Shown: positions 7,659 to 15,776 of the stretch, one piece after another
How positions within the stretch are numbered: position 1 is the stretch's first letter
How the letters are laid out: each line of letters opens with the position of its first letter
The notes under the pieces: generated by a model
Told to the model about the DNA's origin: nothing
The model's database searches: none
What the model saw: only the letters and a program-made list of their open reading frames with translations
Made by a program: the position numbers and the translations under genes
NCBI GenBank assembly: GCA_017547395.1
Contig: JAFYPS010000189.1
Location: forward strand, 1 to 24,025
DNA length: 24,025 bases
Source of the DNA: Clostridia bacterium
Lineage (GTDB): Bacteria; Bacillota_A; Clostridia; Oscillospirales; CAG-272
Reading direction: 5' to 3'

Positions 7659-7687
7659 ATTATAACATCCTAAAATATTAAAAGCAA
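7659..7687 (-). promoter_or_regulatory. Promoter of the riboswitch-controlled operon
   Basis: On the minus strand TTGCTT (7687-7682) lies 17 bases before a perfect TATAAT (7664-7659), just upstream of the aptamer. It sits immediately after the terminator of the preceding gene pair. Confidence 0.65.
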
Positions 7688-7688
7688 T

Positions 7689-7721
7689 AAAAAATCGCAC
7701 TTAATACAAGAGCGATTTTTT
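7689..7721 (-). terminator. Terminator of the PqqD/peptidase pair, overlapping the stop codon
   Basis: A 10-bp stem (7689-7698 with 7712-7721) with a 13-base loop ends in six Ts on the minus strand. The stop codon of the peptidase gene (7703-7701) lies in the loop, so the last codons form one arm. Confidence 0.6.
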
Positions 7722-8177
7722 CAGTATTTTTTTTATAATTCTTGAAAATTTATAAATATGAGGATTCCTACAGTAGAACGGTAAACCTGCAAGCCTTTTA
7801 TTAACGTATTCTTTGTACTCTTCCTCATCTGTATCGTGATGCTCTTCTCCCTTGTAGTATCCGACAAGTTTGAAAAGTATCTGTTCGGGTCTTATCCCAT
7901 GCTCCATAAGGTTGCTCTGATGGTCACCGCTCATTGTATAAAGTCCGTTATACTTTCCTACAATGCGATGAAGCACGAACTGCCCGTTGTCCCTAACGTA
8001 AAATACTGCATCCCCGATTTTAATATCCTCGGCTTTGCCAAGTTCTACAGAGTCCTTTCCCTGTACGATCAAAGGCTCCATACTGACACCGCGGGGGTAA
8101 AAACGAAAAACTCCGCCGCCTTCTATAACCTCTTTCATAAGAGGCAGCAGCTCGCTGAGCTCAAGGCTGTCACGCAA
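7701..8177 (-). CDS. Soluble S24/S26-family (signal-peptidase-like) serine peptidase
   Basis: A 158-residue protein with the S26 core: YPRGVSMEPL with the nucleophile Ser32, a GDAVFY strand near 55-60, FVLHRIVG with His70, and MSGDHQSN near 82-89. A histidine where bacterial type I signal peptidases have lysine resembles the SipW/ER-type enzymes. No transmembrane segment is visible, which is unusual for a signal peptidase. The TTG start at 8177 overlaps the pqqD-like gene by 8 bases and follows GAGG motifs; no better in-frame start exists before residue 33. Coupling to a PqqD-like protein suggests peptide maturation, but no precursor or modifying enzyme gene is nearby. An alternative is cleavage of a substrate encoded elsewhere. 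Confidence 0.75.
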   Translation of the reverse strand: MRDSLELSELLPLMKEVIEGGGVFRFYPRGVSMEPLIVQGKDSVELGKAEDIKIGDAVFYVRDNGQFVLHRIVGKYNGLYTMSGDHQSNLMEHGIRPEQILFKLVGYYKGEEHHDTDEEEYKEYVNKRLAGLPFYCRNPHIYKFSRIIKKILKKSLLY

Positions 8178-8430
8178 GAGCCTCTACCTCACTAAGCATC
8201 TTTATGTATGCCTCGGTATCGCGCATAGCTATTTCAATATCAATACCGTATTTTTCAGCAAGAGCCTTTGCCGCATTTTCAACGGTATTTTCTTCTTTAA
8301 AAAGATCCCAGATAAATGCGCCTGTTTCGTTGAGCGCGATCATCCCGCCGCCTTCAGCCGCACGCGACGCGGATACGGCGTAATATTTGCTGCCGATTTT
8401 TCTTACAATATAGCCTTCCTTAATTTTCAT
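8170..8430 (-). CDS. PqqD-like protein (RiPP recognition element fold)
   Basis: An 86-residue protein with the PqqD family pattern: YIVRKIGSKYYAV at the start, the hallmark MIALNETGAFIWDLF (about residues 30-44), and a helical end in which TVENAAKALAEKYG is followed by a second helix. PqqD-fold proteins bind the leader of a ribosomally made peptide and deliver it to a modifying enzyme. The start is ATG 8430 behind GGAG with 7 bases spacing; an in-frame ATG at 8469 lacks such a site. It is coupled to the downstream peptidase by an 8-base overlap. There is no radical SAM, cyclase or small precursor gene in the window, so the substrate is unknown. Confidence 0.8.
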   Translation of the reverse strand: MKIKEGYIVRKIGSKYYAVSASRAAEGGGMIALNETGAFIWDLFKEENTVENAAKALAEKYGIDIEIAMRDTEAYIKMLSEVEALA

Positions 8431-8467
8431 ATTAAGTCTCCATTCGAGTATTTTTATATACAAAATC

Positions 8468-8496
8468 ATTTTACTTTATAATTTGTGTTTTGTCAA
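8468..8496 (-). promoter_or_regulatory. Sigma-A promoter of the PqqD/peptidase pair
   Basis: On the minus strand a perfect TTGACA (8496-8491) lies 17 bases before TAAAAT (8473-8468), giving a start near 8461 and a 31-base leader. An 8-bp hairpin (8496-8503 with 8507-8514) sits just upstream after the spoIVA stop, without a T run, so it is a poor terminator and some readthrough from spoIVA is possible. Confidence 0.75.
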
Positions 8497-8520
8497 TCAT
8501 TTTTATAAAATGATGCAAAT

Positions 8521-10002
8521 TTATAAAATAATGCAGATAAGTCCGCCGCTACCCTCGTTTATAACACGTTCAAGCGTTTCGGAAAGACGTTTCTGCGCAT
8601 CGTCGGGTATGTGTGAAAGTTTTTGCCTGAGCCCGTCGTACACAAGCTCGTAAAGCGACTTGCCAAACATATTTGTATCCCATATTTTTTCGGGAGTTTC
8701 CGCCATTGCCGCTTTTATAGACTGCACAAGTTCCTCAGACTGCTTTTCACTTCCGACTATGGGATTAACCTCCGACTCAATATCAGCCTTTATCATATGA
8801 ATCGACTTTGCCGCAGCGCGAAGCCGCACACCGTAGCCACCCGCCTGCTTGACTATCTGCGGCTCGTTCAGTTTAAGCTCGCTTACAGTCGGCATTACAA
8901 TTCCGTAGCCTTTGCGCTCAACGTCTTTGAGCGCCTCTGCAACTCTGTCATATTCTTTTTTTGCATTTGCAAGCTTAAAAAATGCATCAAAAAGCTCGGC
9001 ATCGTTGCTTATCTTCATACCTGTAAGCTCGGTGAGTACCTCAAAATACTTTTCACTCGGCACACTGAGTTTTACCGTTGCCTCACCGCTTGAAAGGTCG
9101 GTTTCGGCACTCTCGAAATATGCGCCTACACTATCGCCCATTCCCATTTCAAAGGCTCTCGGTATTTCGCCAACCTTTTCAAGTGCCTCTGCCGCCATTA
9201 CCGCACCTGAATAAATGCTTTCTTTAAGCGGATGCGTATCCGAAAGCGCGCATACCCAGCGCGGTATATCAAGGAATATACGGCTTATCGGAAATTCCGA
9301 AAGAAGCTGAGATAAAATCCCGTCAATATCCTCACTGTCAAGCTCCATACAGTTCACGACAGCCACCGACGTGCCGTATTTTTCCTCAAGCGCGCGCCCG
9401 AGCCGAAGCGTTTCCTCTGCGCGCGGTGAAACACTGTTCAAAACAATGACAAACGGCTTGCCGCTTTTTTTCATCTCGTTTATTACCTGCTCTTCTGCCG
9501 CGGCATAGCTTAAGCGTTCTATTTCACCTATAGACCCGTCGGTCGTTACTACAAGGCCTACGGTTGCATGCTCGTGCATAACCTTTTTCGTACCAAGCTC
9601 CGCCGCACGCGAAAACTCCATTTTTTCCTTGCTCCACGGGGTATTGACCATTCTCGGCTCACCGTTTTCTTCCCCTCCTATGGCACCGTCAATAAGATAT
9701 CCGACACAATCTACCATACGTACGTTCATTTTCATTCCGCTTTTGAGCGAAATATGCGCACCGCTCTCGGGAACAAACTTTGGCTCGGCGGTCATCACCG
9801 TCTTTCCGCTTGCCGATTGCGGAAGTTCATCACGTGCGCGTTCGCGCGCCTCGGCGTCGGAAATATTCGGGATAACCGTTCTTTCCATAAAGTTCTTTAT
9901 AAACGTTGATTTTCCCGTTCGCACGGGACCTACAACCCCAATATAAATATCTCCGCCCGTACGTTTTGCTATCTGTTCATAAATATCGCGTGTCCCTGTC
10001 AT
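8521..10002 (-). CDS. spoIVA: Stage IV sporulation protein A, spore coat morphogenetic ATPase
   Basis: The 493-residue product agrees closely in length and ends with the B. subtilis protein (492 residues). It opens with RDIYEQIAKRTGGDIYIGVV, runs into a Walker A motif GPVRTGKST (residues 25-33) and has a Walker B-like VDCVGYLIDGA near 95-105. The C-terminus GGLICIIL matches the conserved tail needed for localisation. In the mother cell SpoIVA hydrolyses ATP to polymerise irreversibly on the forespore surface and form the base of the coat, recruited by SpoVM. I choose ATG 10002 because AAGGAG lies 8 bases upstream; the ATG at 10008 is only 2 bases from it. A sigma-E-like promoter precedes it. 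This gene shows that the organism descends from, and probably is, an endospore former. Confidence 0.97.
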   Translation of the reverse strand: MTGTRDIYEQIAKRTGGDIYIGVVGPVRTGKSTFIKNFMERTVIPNISDAEARERARDELPQSASGKTVMTAEPKFVPESGAHISLKSGMKMNVRMVDCVGYLIDGAIGGEENGEPRMVNTPWSKEKMEFSRAAELGTKKVMHEHATVGLVVTTDGSIGEIERLSYAAAEEQVINEMKKSGKPFVIVLNSVSPRAEETLRLGRALEEKYGTSVAVVNCMELDSEDIDGILSQLLSEFPISRIFLDIPRWVCALSDTHPLKESIYSGAVMAAEALEKVGEIPRAFEMGMGDSVGAYFESAETDLSSGEATVKLSVPSEKYFEVLTELTGMKISNDAELFDAFFKLANAKKEYDRVAEALKDVERKGYGIVMPTVSELKLNEPQIVKQAGGYGVRLRAAAKSIHMIKADIESEVNPIVGSEKQSEELVQSIKAAMAETPEKIWDTNMFGKSLYELVYDGLRQKLSHIPDDAQKRLSETLERVINEGSGGLICIIL

Positions 10003-10038
10003 ATCCATATCTCCTTGTAGACAATTATTTGCTGATAC

Positions 10039-10065
10039 AGAATATGTCCGGATATAAAAAAATAT
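10039..10065 (-). promoter_or_regulatory. Possible sigma-E promoter of spoIVA
   Basis: On the minus strand ATATT (10065-10061) is 14 bases from CATATTCT (10046-10039), close to the sigma-E pattern (ATATT, about 14 bases, CATACAnT). No good sigma-A pair is evident. In Bacillus spoIVA is transcribed by sigma-E in the mother cell. Confidence 0.45.
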
Positions 10066-10071
10066 TACGGA

Positions 10072-10099
10072 AAAGGCAGTCGCCGGGGCGACTGCCTTT
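10072..10099 (-). terminator. Terminator after the GH43/beta-helix gene
   Basis: A perfect 12-bp GC-rich stem (10072-10083 with 10088-10099) with a 4-base loop begins five bases after the stop codon. The T run on the minus strand is short (TTTT), but a longer run follows around 10061-10052. It separates this gene from the spoIVA promoter. Confidence 0.75.
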
Positions 10100-10103
10100 A
10101 AAG

Positions 10104-13100
10104 TTATCTTTGCATCATATTTTTAACAGCGTCAAGCGTTATACTGCCGTCTGCAATATGTCTGCGTATTGCTGTAATTATATCATAAAGGGTTACGGAA
10201 TTGTCCACCGCGCCAAATCCGCTTATTCTTTCAGAAAGCGGCGTAGGGTCAAGCTTTGTAACGTAGACCCTGTCAAGAGGCGCCGGCTCTCCCGCTCCGT
10301 CGGCAATGACTACTCCGTTTTTATCTGCATAATACGGCTCGACAAACGCAAGCCGTCCGCCGCCATATTCGGGATGAGAACGGTTTTCAAAGGTATCAGG
10401 ATCTCCAACGTATGCGTGGTAGCAGATCCACCCCTGACCGAATGTGTCGGTGACGTAGGAAGCATGTCCCGAACCCGTAAGCACGCCGTTCTGACGGAAG
10501 ATGGAGGTGGGCTTTTTCTCCCAATTCTTCGCATCGCAGGGGTCGCCGCCAAGATATCTGAGCTGACCGAGCTGATACTCTGTAGTCCAGTATCCGCTGC
10601 CCGAATAGATGATATATACGCTTCCGTCTGCGCCGTAAACCGCGGTTGCCCCCTCAACAACCTGAGTACCGCCTGTCTCCGAGCCGACCTTTTCCCAATC
10701 GTAATCGGGTCTGCATATCATTGTAGGAAGTCCCTTTATGGTCCAGGGATTTGTCATCGGAACGATGCATATATACTGGTACTTTCTGCCATTTGCTTCC
10801 CTTTCCTTTGACATGCCGACATAGAGTGTGTAAGGCTTGCCGTCAATGACAACGCCTGACTGACCGCCTGCCCACGTAGAATCCCAATCGGGAATGTCGG
10901 GGGCAACTACGCGTTCTGGCACGTTGACCTCACCCGTTACGGGATTTCCCCAACGTCCCATAAGGTTGTCACCGTCAAGGCACTTGATAACGTACATCCG
11001 ATGGTCCTGTTCGCCCTCACGAAGCTGATCGTCATAACAGGGTGCAATATAGCAGTACCATCCGCCGTTGCCATCGCCTATTTGCTCGTCGGTATAGTAG
11101 TGTATCTCGGGTGACCACTGGTGCATCGACCACGGATGTCCTGCCCCGGGAGAATATATCACTCTGCTCTCGGCATATTTAAGGTCGCCGAGGTTTCTCG
11201 CACGCGCAAGGCTGAGCGTATTTTCGGCAGATGCAATGTAGTAATAATATCCGTCATGGTAGAACAGCCACGGGTCTGCGCCGTTCTGTCGAATTGCGTT
11301 TGTAAAGGACGTTTCGCCCTCAATCTTCGCCTCAATGTCGATAGCACCCGTTACGTTAAGCGTAGACGTCATATTACCGTCGAGCTGCTCCGCACCGATA
11401 ATCTCATTGATATGATTAAAATCGCCGCCGTTTATATTAAGAGTAAAACTGCCGTAGGCTTCGCCCTTGTTTTCATTGGACACCGATATCTCATCGTAAA
11501 ATATGCCGCCGTTTATGTCAAGAACAACGTCACCGCTGAAGTTTGCGCCTTCATTTTCGTATACCGATACGGATACACCCCTGAAAAAAGTGCCGCCGTT
11601 TATAACAGCCTTAATATCACCGGTGTGACCGTTCTTGCTTGCAAGCGAGAACTCATAGAACTCGCCGCCGTTCACTGTTAATGAAATATCGCAGTTACTT
11701 CCCGTGTCGCTGTTTCCGCCACGGACTCTGTGCCATATACCGCTGTCTACTGTCATATCGGTTGAAAGTCTTGCAGCGCTCTTTGCATTGCCTGCGACAA
11801 GGCAAAGATAGTTTTTATGGTACTTATCGGCAATACTCGTTATATTTTCGCCGATATGAAGCTTATTTCCGTTTCCTACAATGCTGAGGTATCTGTCTGA
11901 TGCGACAAGCGTAACGTCGCAGAACTTTGTTTCGCCGCCGCAGTAAAAATTGGTCTTAAAGAGCATCTTTGCTCCGTTTTCCTTTGCATAGTCGACACCG
12001 TCATAAAGCGATGTTATGACTATAGGAGCTATGTTGACAAGTGTATTTGAGCAATTGTGAGTATACGGACCGCAGACAACCACAGTTCCGCCGCTCTCAC
12101 CAAGAGCTTTATATGCCGCTTCTATTGAGCCCGCGGCATCGAGAGGACTTGTGCCCATTCCATCTCCGTCATTTGAGACAAAGAATACCTTTTCTGCCGA
12201 GGGTTCTAAGTGTTCACCGAGAGTGTTTTCATCTCCGACGTATGTGCCGATAATGCCATCACCCTCTACAGCAACCTGTGAAACAGAGCCGCCAAAGTGA
12301 CGGTAAACAAGTTTATCCGCCATACGGAAGGTAGCCTTGCCGATACTGCCGCGAAATACCGAAAGCTCAAAAAGCTTTGCGCCGCTCGGGTTTTCAACGG
12401 TTTCAATTTTTCCGCTGCGCAAAACAACCCGACAACTTTCACTGCCGACAAGCTCTCCGACACTCGCTCCCTTAATGATTATATTTTTCGCATTTTCGAT
12501 GCTGTTGTAGTTTCCGCTCCTGAGAACTGCGTTGCCGATAATGTTTACGCTGTCCGAAACAACACCTCTCCCCGCGGTAAACAGCCCGTTTTCAGCGTTA
12601 AAATTTCCGCTTATACTTATATTTTCAAATACAGTTTCGCCTGTTAGCGTATACTTGCCGCTGACCGCTATCGCAGAGTCACGTGAAGTTCCCTGAACAG
12701 TTATAGCCGCAGAGTGTTCAGGCTCCCTGAAGTTTGAAAGGGATACCTTTCCTATAATCTTTATAGTTCCGCCGATGTCAGAAATAAGGTCAAATGCTTT
12801 TTCAAGCGAAGTCGGATCACTCTCGCTCATACCGCTACCCCTTGCTCCGGATTTTACATATACGTCGGTTATGCCCTCTATACGGTCAAAACCTTCAAAT
12901 GAAGCAATCTGCTCTTTGCTGTAAGAAACAAGGTCATACTGAAGCACATTTTCAGAGCCGTTCTTGTCGCACATTCTCTGCACATCTCTCGACGTATAGC
13001 CTGCAGACATTTTACCGATGCCGGTACCGATAAGTTTTACCGTAGCACCTCCTACCGCATTGTCGCAAATAAAATTACCTATCTTTCCGCCGTTTAGGGA

Positions 13101-13916
13101 GATATCTGCCTTGCCGTTTAGACACCGGTCACCGTCATCTCCTCCGCCTGCATGAAATATGTCAATTTCGCCTCCGGAAACATTGAGAACAAGGTTATTT
13201 GCAGTATGCTCCTCAAGAGTGCCGCCGAACAGTTCGCCGATATGTCCGCCTTTTATATCTATATAATGAGTGCCGCTATATGCCGCGCCTTTTCCTCCTA
13301 CGGCTTTCTGACGTGAGCCACCGCAAACGACTGCAAATTCACCGCTTTTTATAGTGATGTGCGAGTCAAGATCGGTAACCGCGCTGTCAGGCGGATTCTG
13401 CCAGCCGCCGACAACGTATATGCCGATACATTCACCTGACTGATTGAATTTTACGCCATCGCCAAACGTAATACGATTAAACTGCGCAACAAAGTTTATC
13501 GAAACCTCGTAGTCAAACGTTATGTTCTCAAACGTAGTATCGCCTTCAAGATAAAAACGTTTGGTATTTCCGTAAACAATCTTCGCTCCGCTCTTACGAT
13601 AGTCTGTCACACCGTCATAAGATGTAATGACAACCGGCATTTCGCTATGCGACAGCTCTTTAAAGTTTTCATGCTGCTTATACTCGTCAGTGATAACTAT
13701 AACCGCCCTTGCAGCCTTGTCCCGCAGTGCATTATTATACGCGCGCTCTATGGTTTTCAGCGCGGTATCAGCAGTTTTGCCGTCATTGCGGTCATAGCCG
13801 CTCTGATAGCTTACGTAATAAGTTGTGGTATCCTCTGCGCTTGCATCAATAAAAAGCGCGCAAAGTACAGAGGAAAGTATAATAAATAAAGCTAATAGTT
13901 TAAACGTCTTTTTCAA
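10104..13916 (-). CDS. Secreted beta-helix protein with C-terminal GH43 glycosidase domain
   Basis: A 1270-residue exported protein. The start is TTG 13916, 8 bases after AAGGAGG. A signal peptide (about 1-27) ends in ASA. Residues 33-870 look like parallel beta-helix modules: three related starts (near 33, 351 and 577: a YVS/YVK-type strand, a Gly-rich turn, then an A-rich helix) and many short strands with NGG (VNGGEF, INGGTF, INGGIF, INGGDF between 748 and 832). Residues about 875-1225 form a five-bladed GH43 domain: Asp881 (ADPWLF) as probable base, SPEIHY at 935-940, Asp1012 (WDSTWAGG) as probable pKa modulator, and Glu1088 (VVEGA) as probable acid. GH43 enzymes cleave arabinose or xylose linkages in plant polysaccharides. 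The last 35 residues resemble one dockerin helix without its calcium loop. The gene is monocistronic. Confidence 0.85.
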   Translation of the reverse strand: MKKTFKLLALFIILSSVLCALFIDASAEDTTTYYVSYQSGYDRNDGKTADTALKTIERAYNNALRDKAARAVIVITDEYKQHENFKELSHSEMPVVITSYDGVTDYRKSGAKIVYGNTKRFYLEGDTTFENITFDYEVSINFVAQFNRITFGDGVKFNQSGECIGIYVVGGWQNPPDSAVTDLDSHITIKSGEFAVVCGGSRQKAVGGKGAAYSGTHYIDIKGGHIGELFGGTLEEHTANNLVLNVSGGEIDIFHAGGGDDGDRCLNGKADISLNGGKIGNFICDNAVGGATVKLIGTGIGKMSAGYTSRDVQRMCDKNGSENVLQYDLVSYSKEQIASFEGFDRIEGITDVYVKSGARGSGMSESDPTSLEKAFDLISDIGGTIKIIGKVSLSNFREPEHSAAITVQGTSRDSAIAVSGKYTLTGETVFENISISGNFNAENGLFTAGRGVVSDSVNIIGNAVLRSGNYNSIENAKNIIIKGASVGELVGSESCRVVLRSGKIETVENPSGAKLFELSVFRGSIGKATFRMADKLVYRHFGGSVSQVAVEGDGIIGTYVGDENTLGEHLEPSAEKVFFVSNDGDGMGTSPLDAAGSIEAAYKALGESGGTVVVCGPYTHNCSNTLVNIAPIVITSLYDGVDYAKENGAKMLFKTNFYCGGETKFCDVTLVASDRYLSIVGNGNKLHIGENITSIADKYHKNYLCLVAGNAKSAARLSTDMTVDSGIWHRVRGGNSDTGSNCDISLTVNGGEFYEFSLASKNGHTGDIKAVINGGTFFRGVSVSVYENEGANFSGDVVLDINGGIFYDEISVSNENKGEAYGSFTLNINGGDFNHINEIIGAEQLDGNMTSTLNVTGAIDIEAKIEGETSFTNAIRQNGADPWLFYHDGYYYYIASAENTLSLARARNLGDLKYAESRVIYSPGAGHPWSMHQWSPEIHYYTDEQIGDGNGGWYCYIAPCYDDQLREGEQDHRMYVIKCLDGDNLMGRWGNPVTGEVNVPERVVAPDIPDWDSTWAGGQSGVVIDGKPYTLYVGMSKEREANGRKYQYICIVPMTNPWTIKGLPTMICRPDYDWEKVGSETGGTQVVEGATAVYGADGSVYIIYSGSGYWTTEYQLGQLRYLGGDPCDAKNWEKKPTSIFRQNGVLTGSGHASYVTDTFGQGWICYHAYVGDPDTFENRSHPEYGGGRLAFVEPYYADKNGVVIADGAGEPAPLDRVYVTKLDPTPLSERISGFGAVDNSVTLYDIITAIRRHIADGSITLDAVKNMMQR

Positions 13917-13946
13917 AGCTACTTCCTCCTTGAATTTATCAACTAC

Positions 13947-13975
13947 ATTCTATCATTTGCGCTAAATAAATACAA
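13947..13975 (-). promoter_or_regulatory. Probable sigma-A promoter of the GH43/beta-helix gene
   Basis: On the minus strand TTGTAT (13975-13970) is 17 bases from TAGAAT (13952-13947), with a TG one base before the -10 (extended -10). Transcription would begin about 25 bases before the TTG start codon. Confidence 0.55.
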
Positions 13976-13998
13976 GTAAGAACCGATTAAAAAAACTT

Positions 13999-14027
13999 TT
14001 GCTTTTGCAAGGCGTATATGATATAAT
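13999..14027 (+). promoter_or_regulatory. Sigma-A promoter of the ABC transporter/nucleosidase operon
   Basis: TTGCTT (13999-14004) is 17 bases from a perfect TATAAT (14022-14027), with TG one base upstream of the -10. It is divergent from the promoter at 13947-13975, leaving 23 bases between the two -35 boxes. Confidence 0.7.
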
Positions 14028-14063
14028 ATATATTTGTAAATTATTTCATATGGAGTGAATGCT

Positions 14064-15776
14064 TTGAAACGAATATTCAGCTACCTTTCAAAATACAAAG
14101 GCGTTGCGGTTTTAGCGCCGCTGCTCAAAATGGTTGAGGCAACGTTTGAACTGCTTGTGCCTTTGGTTATCAAAAATCTCGTTGACGTCGGCGTTGCAAG
14201 CGGTGACAAAGCCTACATTATAAAAATGTGCCTTATACTTGTGCTTTTCTGCGCACTCGGATACGGTGCGGCACTTGCGGCTCAGTTCTTTTCGGCAAAA
14301 GCCGCGGTCGGCGTTGCAAAAGATCTCCGCCGCGATATGTATGTGAAAATTCAGGGCTTTCGCCACGGAGACCTTGACCATATAGGTATTTCCAACATTC
14401 TCACGAGAATGACGGGAGACGTAAATCAGGTGCAAACGGGCGTAAATATGACGCTGCGCCTGCTTATGCGCTCGCCTATCGTTGTATTCGGCGCGGTTAT
14501 TTTTGCCTTTACCATTGACGTTTACTGCGCAATAATCTTTGCGATTGCAGTTCCGCTTTTGCTTGCGGCGGTTTTTGCAATTATACTTATTACCCTTCCC
14601 CTTTTCAAAAAGGTGCAAAAGAATCTTGAAAGGGTTCTTCGCTCTAACCCCCAGAGCCTGACGGGTACGCGCGTTATCCGCGCCTTTTGCGCAGAGGACG
14701 AGCAGGTACGTGACTTTGACGAAGAAAACAATTCTCTTTTTACTTTGCAAAAATTTTCTTCCAAGATCTCCGTTCTTTTAAATCCGCTTACCTATCTCAT
14801 AATCAACTTTGCGATCATTATTCTTATCTCAACGGGTGCTATCCGTATGGAAGCCGGACTGCTCACTCAGGGCGCGCTTCTCGCACTCTATGACTATATG
14901 TCGCAGATTCTTATTGAGCTTATCAAATTTGCAAACTTTATTGTCACAATTACAAAGGCTACTGCTTCTGCAGCAAGAATCGACGATTTCTTTAAAGAAG
15001 GCAGCGAAACCGTGTACGTGCAGAGTGAAACCAAGGACGAGCCGTTTATTGTATTTGACAACGTTTCATTTGCTTACGGAAAGGGAGGAAACGTCCTCAA
15101 AAACCTTTCGTTCTCCGCCGAGCGCGGCGAAACCGTCGGCATAATCGGCGGTACGGGCAGCGGAAAAAGCTCGCTTGTGTCGCTTATTCCGCGTTTCTAC
15201 GATGCGACGGGAGGCGAGGTAAGAGTAGACGGCAAGGACGTGCGCTCGTACAAAGGCGAAAGTCTTAAAGAAATGTGCGGCATAGTTCCGCAGCGCGCGG
15301 TACTTTTCAGCGGTACAATCCGCGACAATATGCGTTGGGGCAAAAACAATGCCACCGACGAAGAAATAATCGAGGCAATAAAAACCGCACAGGGTGAAGA
15401 TATCATAAACGCCAAAGGTTCGCTTGACGGCGAGGTTTCCGAGGGCGGAAAGAACTTTTCGGGCGGTCAGCGCCAAAGACTTACCATTGCACGAGCGCTT
15501 GTAAGAAACCCTGAAATTCTTATCCTTGACGATAGCGCAAGCGCACTTGACTATGCGACCGACGCGCGTCTTCGTATGGCAATACGAGGCATGAAAAATC
15601 CTCCTACTACGTTCATTGTATCGCAACGAGCGGCATCCGTAATGCACGCCGACAAAATAATTGTGCTCGACGACGGCGAGGCTGTCGGCATAGGCAAGCA
15701 CGAAGATCTGCTTGAGACTTGCGAGGTCTACCGCGAAATTTACGACTCTCAGTTCAAAGGAGGTAACGCAAAATGA
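14064..15776 (+). CDS. ABC exporter half-transporter with degenerate ATP site
   Basis: A 570-residue fusion of a six-helix membrane domain (about 1-310) and a nucleotide-binding domain. The NBD has Walker A GGTGSGKSS (362-370), signature FSGGQ (465-469) and Walker B ILILDDSASALD (about 485-496). The catalytic glutamate is replaced by Asp and the H-loop is SQR (about 520-522) instead of AHR, as in the degenerate half of heterodimeric exporters of the BmrCD/TM287-288 type. I choose TTG 14064 because GGAGTGA (14052-14058) lies 5 bases before it; the GTG at 14055 overlaps that site. Residues 190-200 (LRSNPQS) deviate from the usual pattern before LTGTRVIRAF. Its stop overlaps the start of the partner gene. 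The substrate is unknown: drug, lipid or peptide. Confidence 0.9.
   Translation: MKRIFSYLSKYKGVAVLAPLLKMVEATFELLVPLVIKNLVDVGVASGDKAYIIKMCLILVLFCALGYGAALAAQFFSAKAAVGVAKDLRRDMYVKIQGFRHGDLDHIGISNILTRMTGDVNQVQTGVNMTLRLLMRSPIVVFGAVIFAFTIDVYCAIIFAIAVPLLLAAVFAIILITLPLFKKVQKNLERVLRSNPQSLTGTRVIRAFCAEDEQVRDFDEENNSLFTLQKFSSKISVLLNPLTYLIINFAIIILISTGAIRMEAGLLTQGALLALYDYMSQILIELIKFANFIVTITKATASAARIDDFFKEGSETVYVQSETKDEPFIVFDNVSFAYGKGGNVLKNLSFSAERGETVGIIGGTGSGKSSLVSLIPRFYDATGGEVRVDGKDVRSYKGESLKEMCGIVPQRAVLFSGTIRDNMRWGKNNATDEEIIEAIKTAQGEDIINAKGSLDGEVSEGGKNFSGGQRQRLTIARALVRNPEILILDDSASALDYATDARLRMAIRGMKNPPTTFIVSQRAASVMHADKIIVLDDGEAVGIGKHEDLLETCEVYREIYDSQFKGGNAK

Noticed and set aside
8496..8514. Hairpin between spoIVA and the PqqD gene as a terminator
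   Set aside because: The stem is AT-rich and is followed by the TTGACA of the next promoter rather than a T run.
9906..10811. Plus-strand open frame of 301 codons across the spoIVA start and GH43 end
   Set aside because: It crosses a terminator and a promoter and is antisense to two convincing genes.
14627..14665. Possible compensated frameshift in the first ABC gene (residues about 188-200 differ from the usual pattern)
   Set aside because: The frame is open on both sides and shifting it by one introduces a stop at once, so local divergence is the simpler reading.
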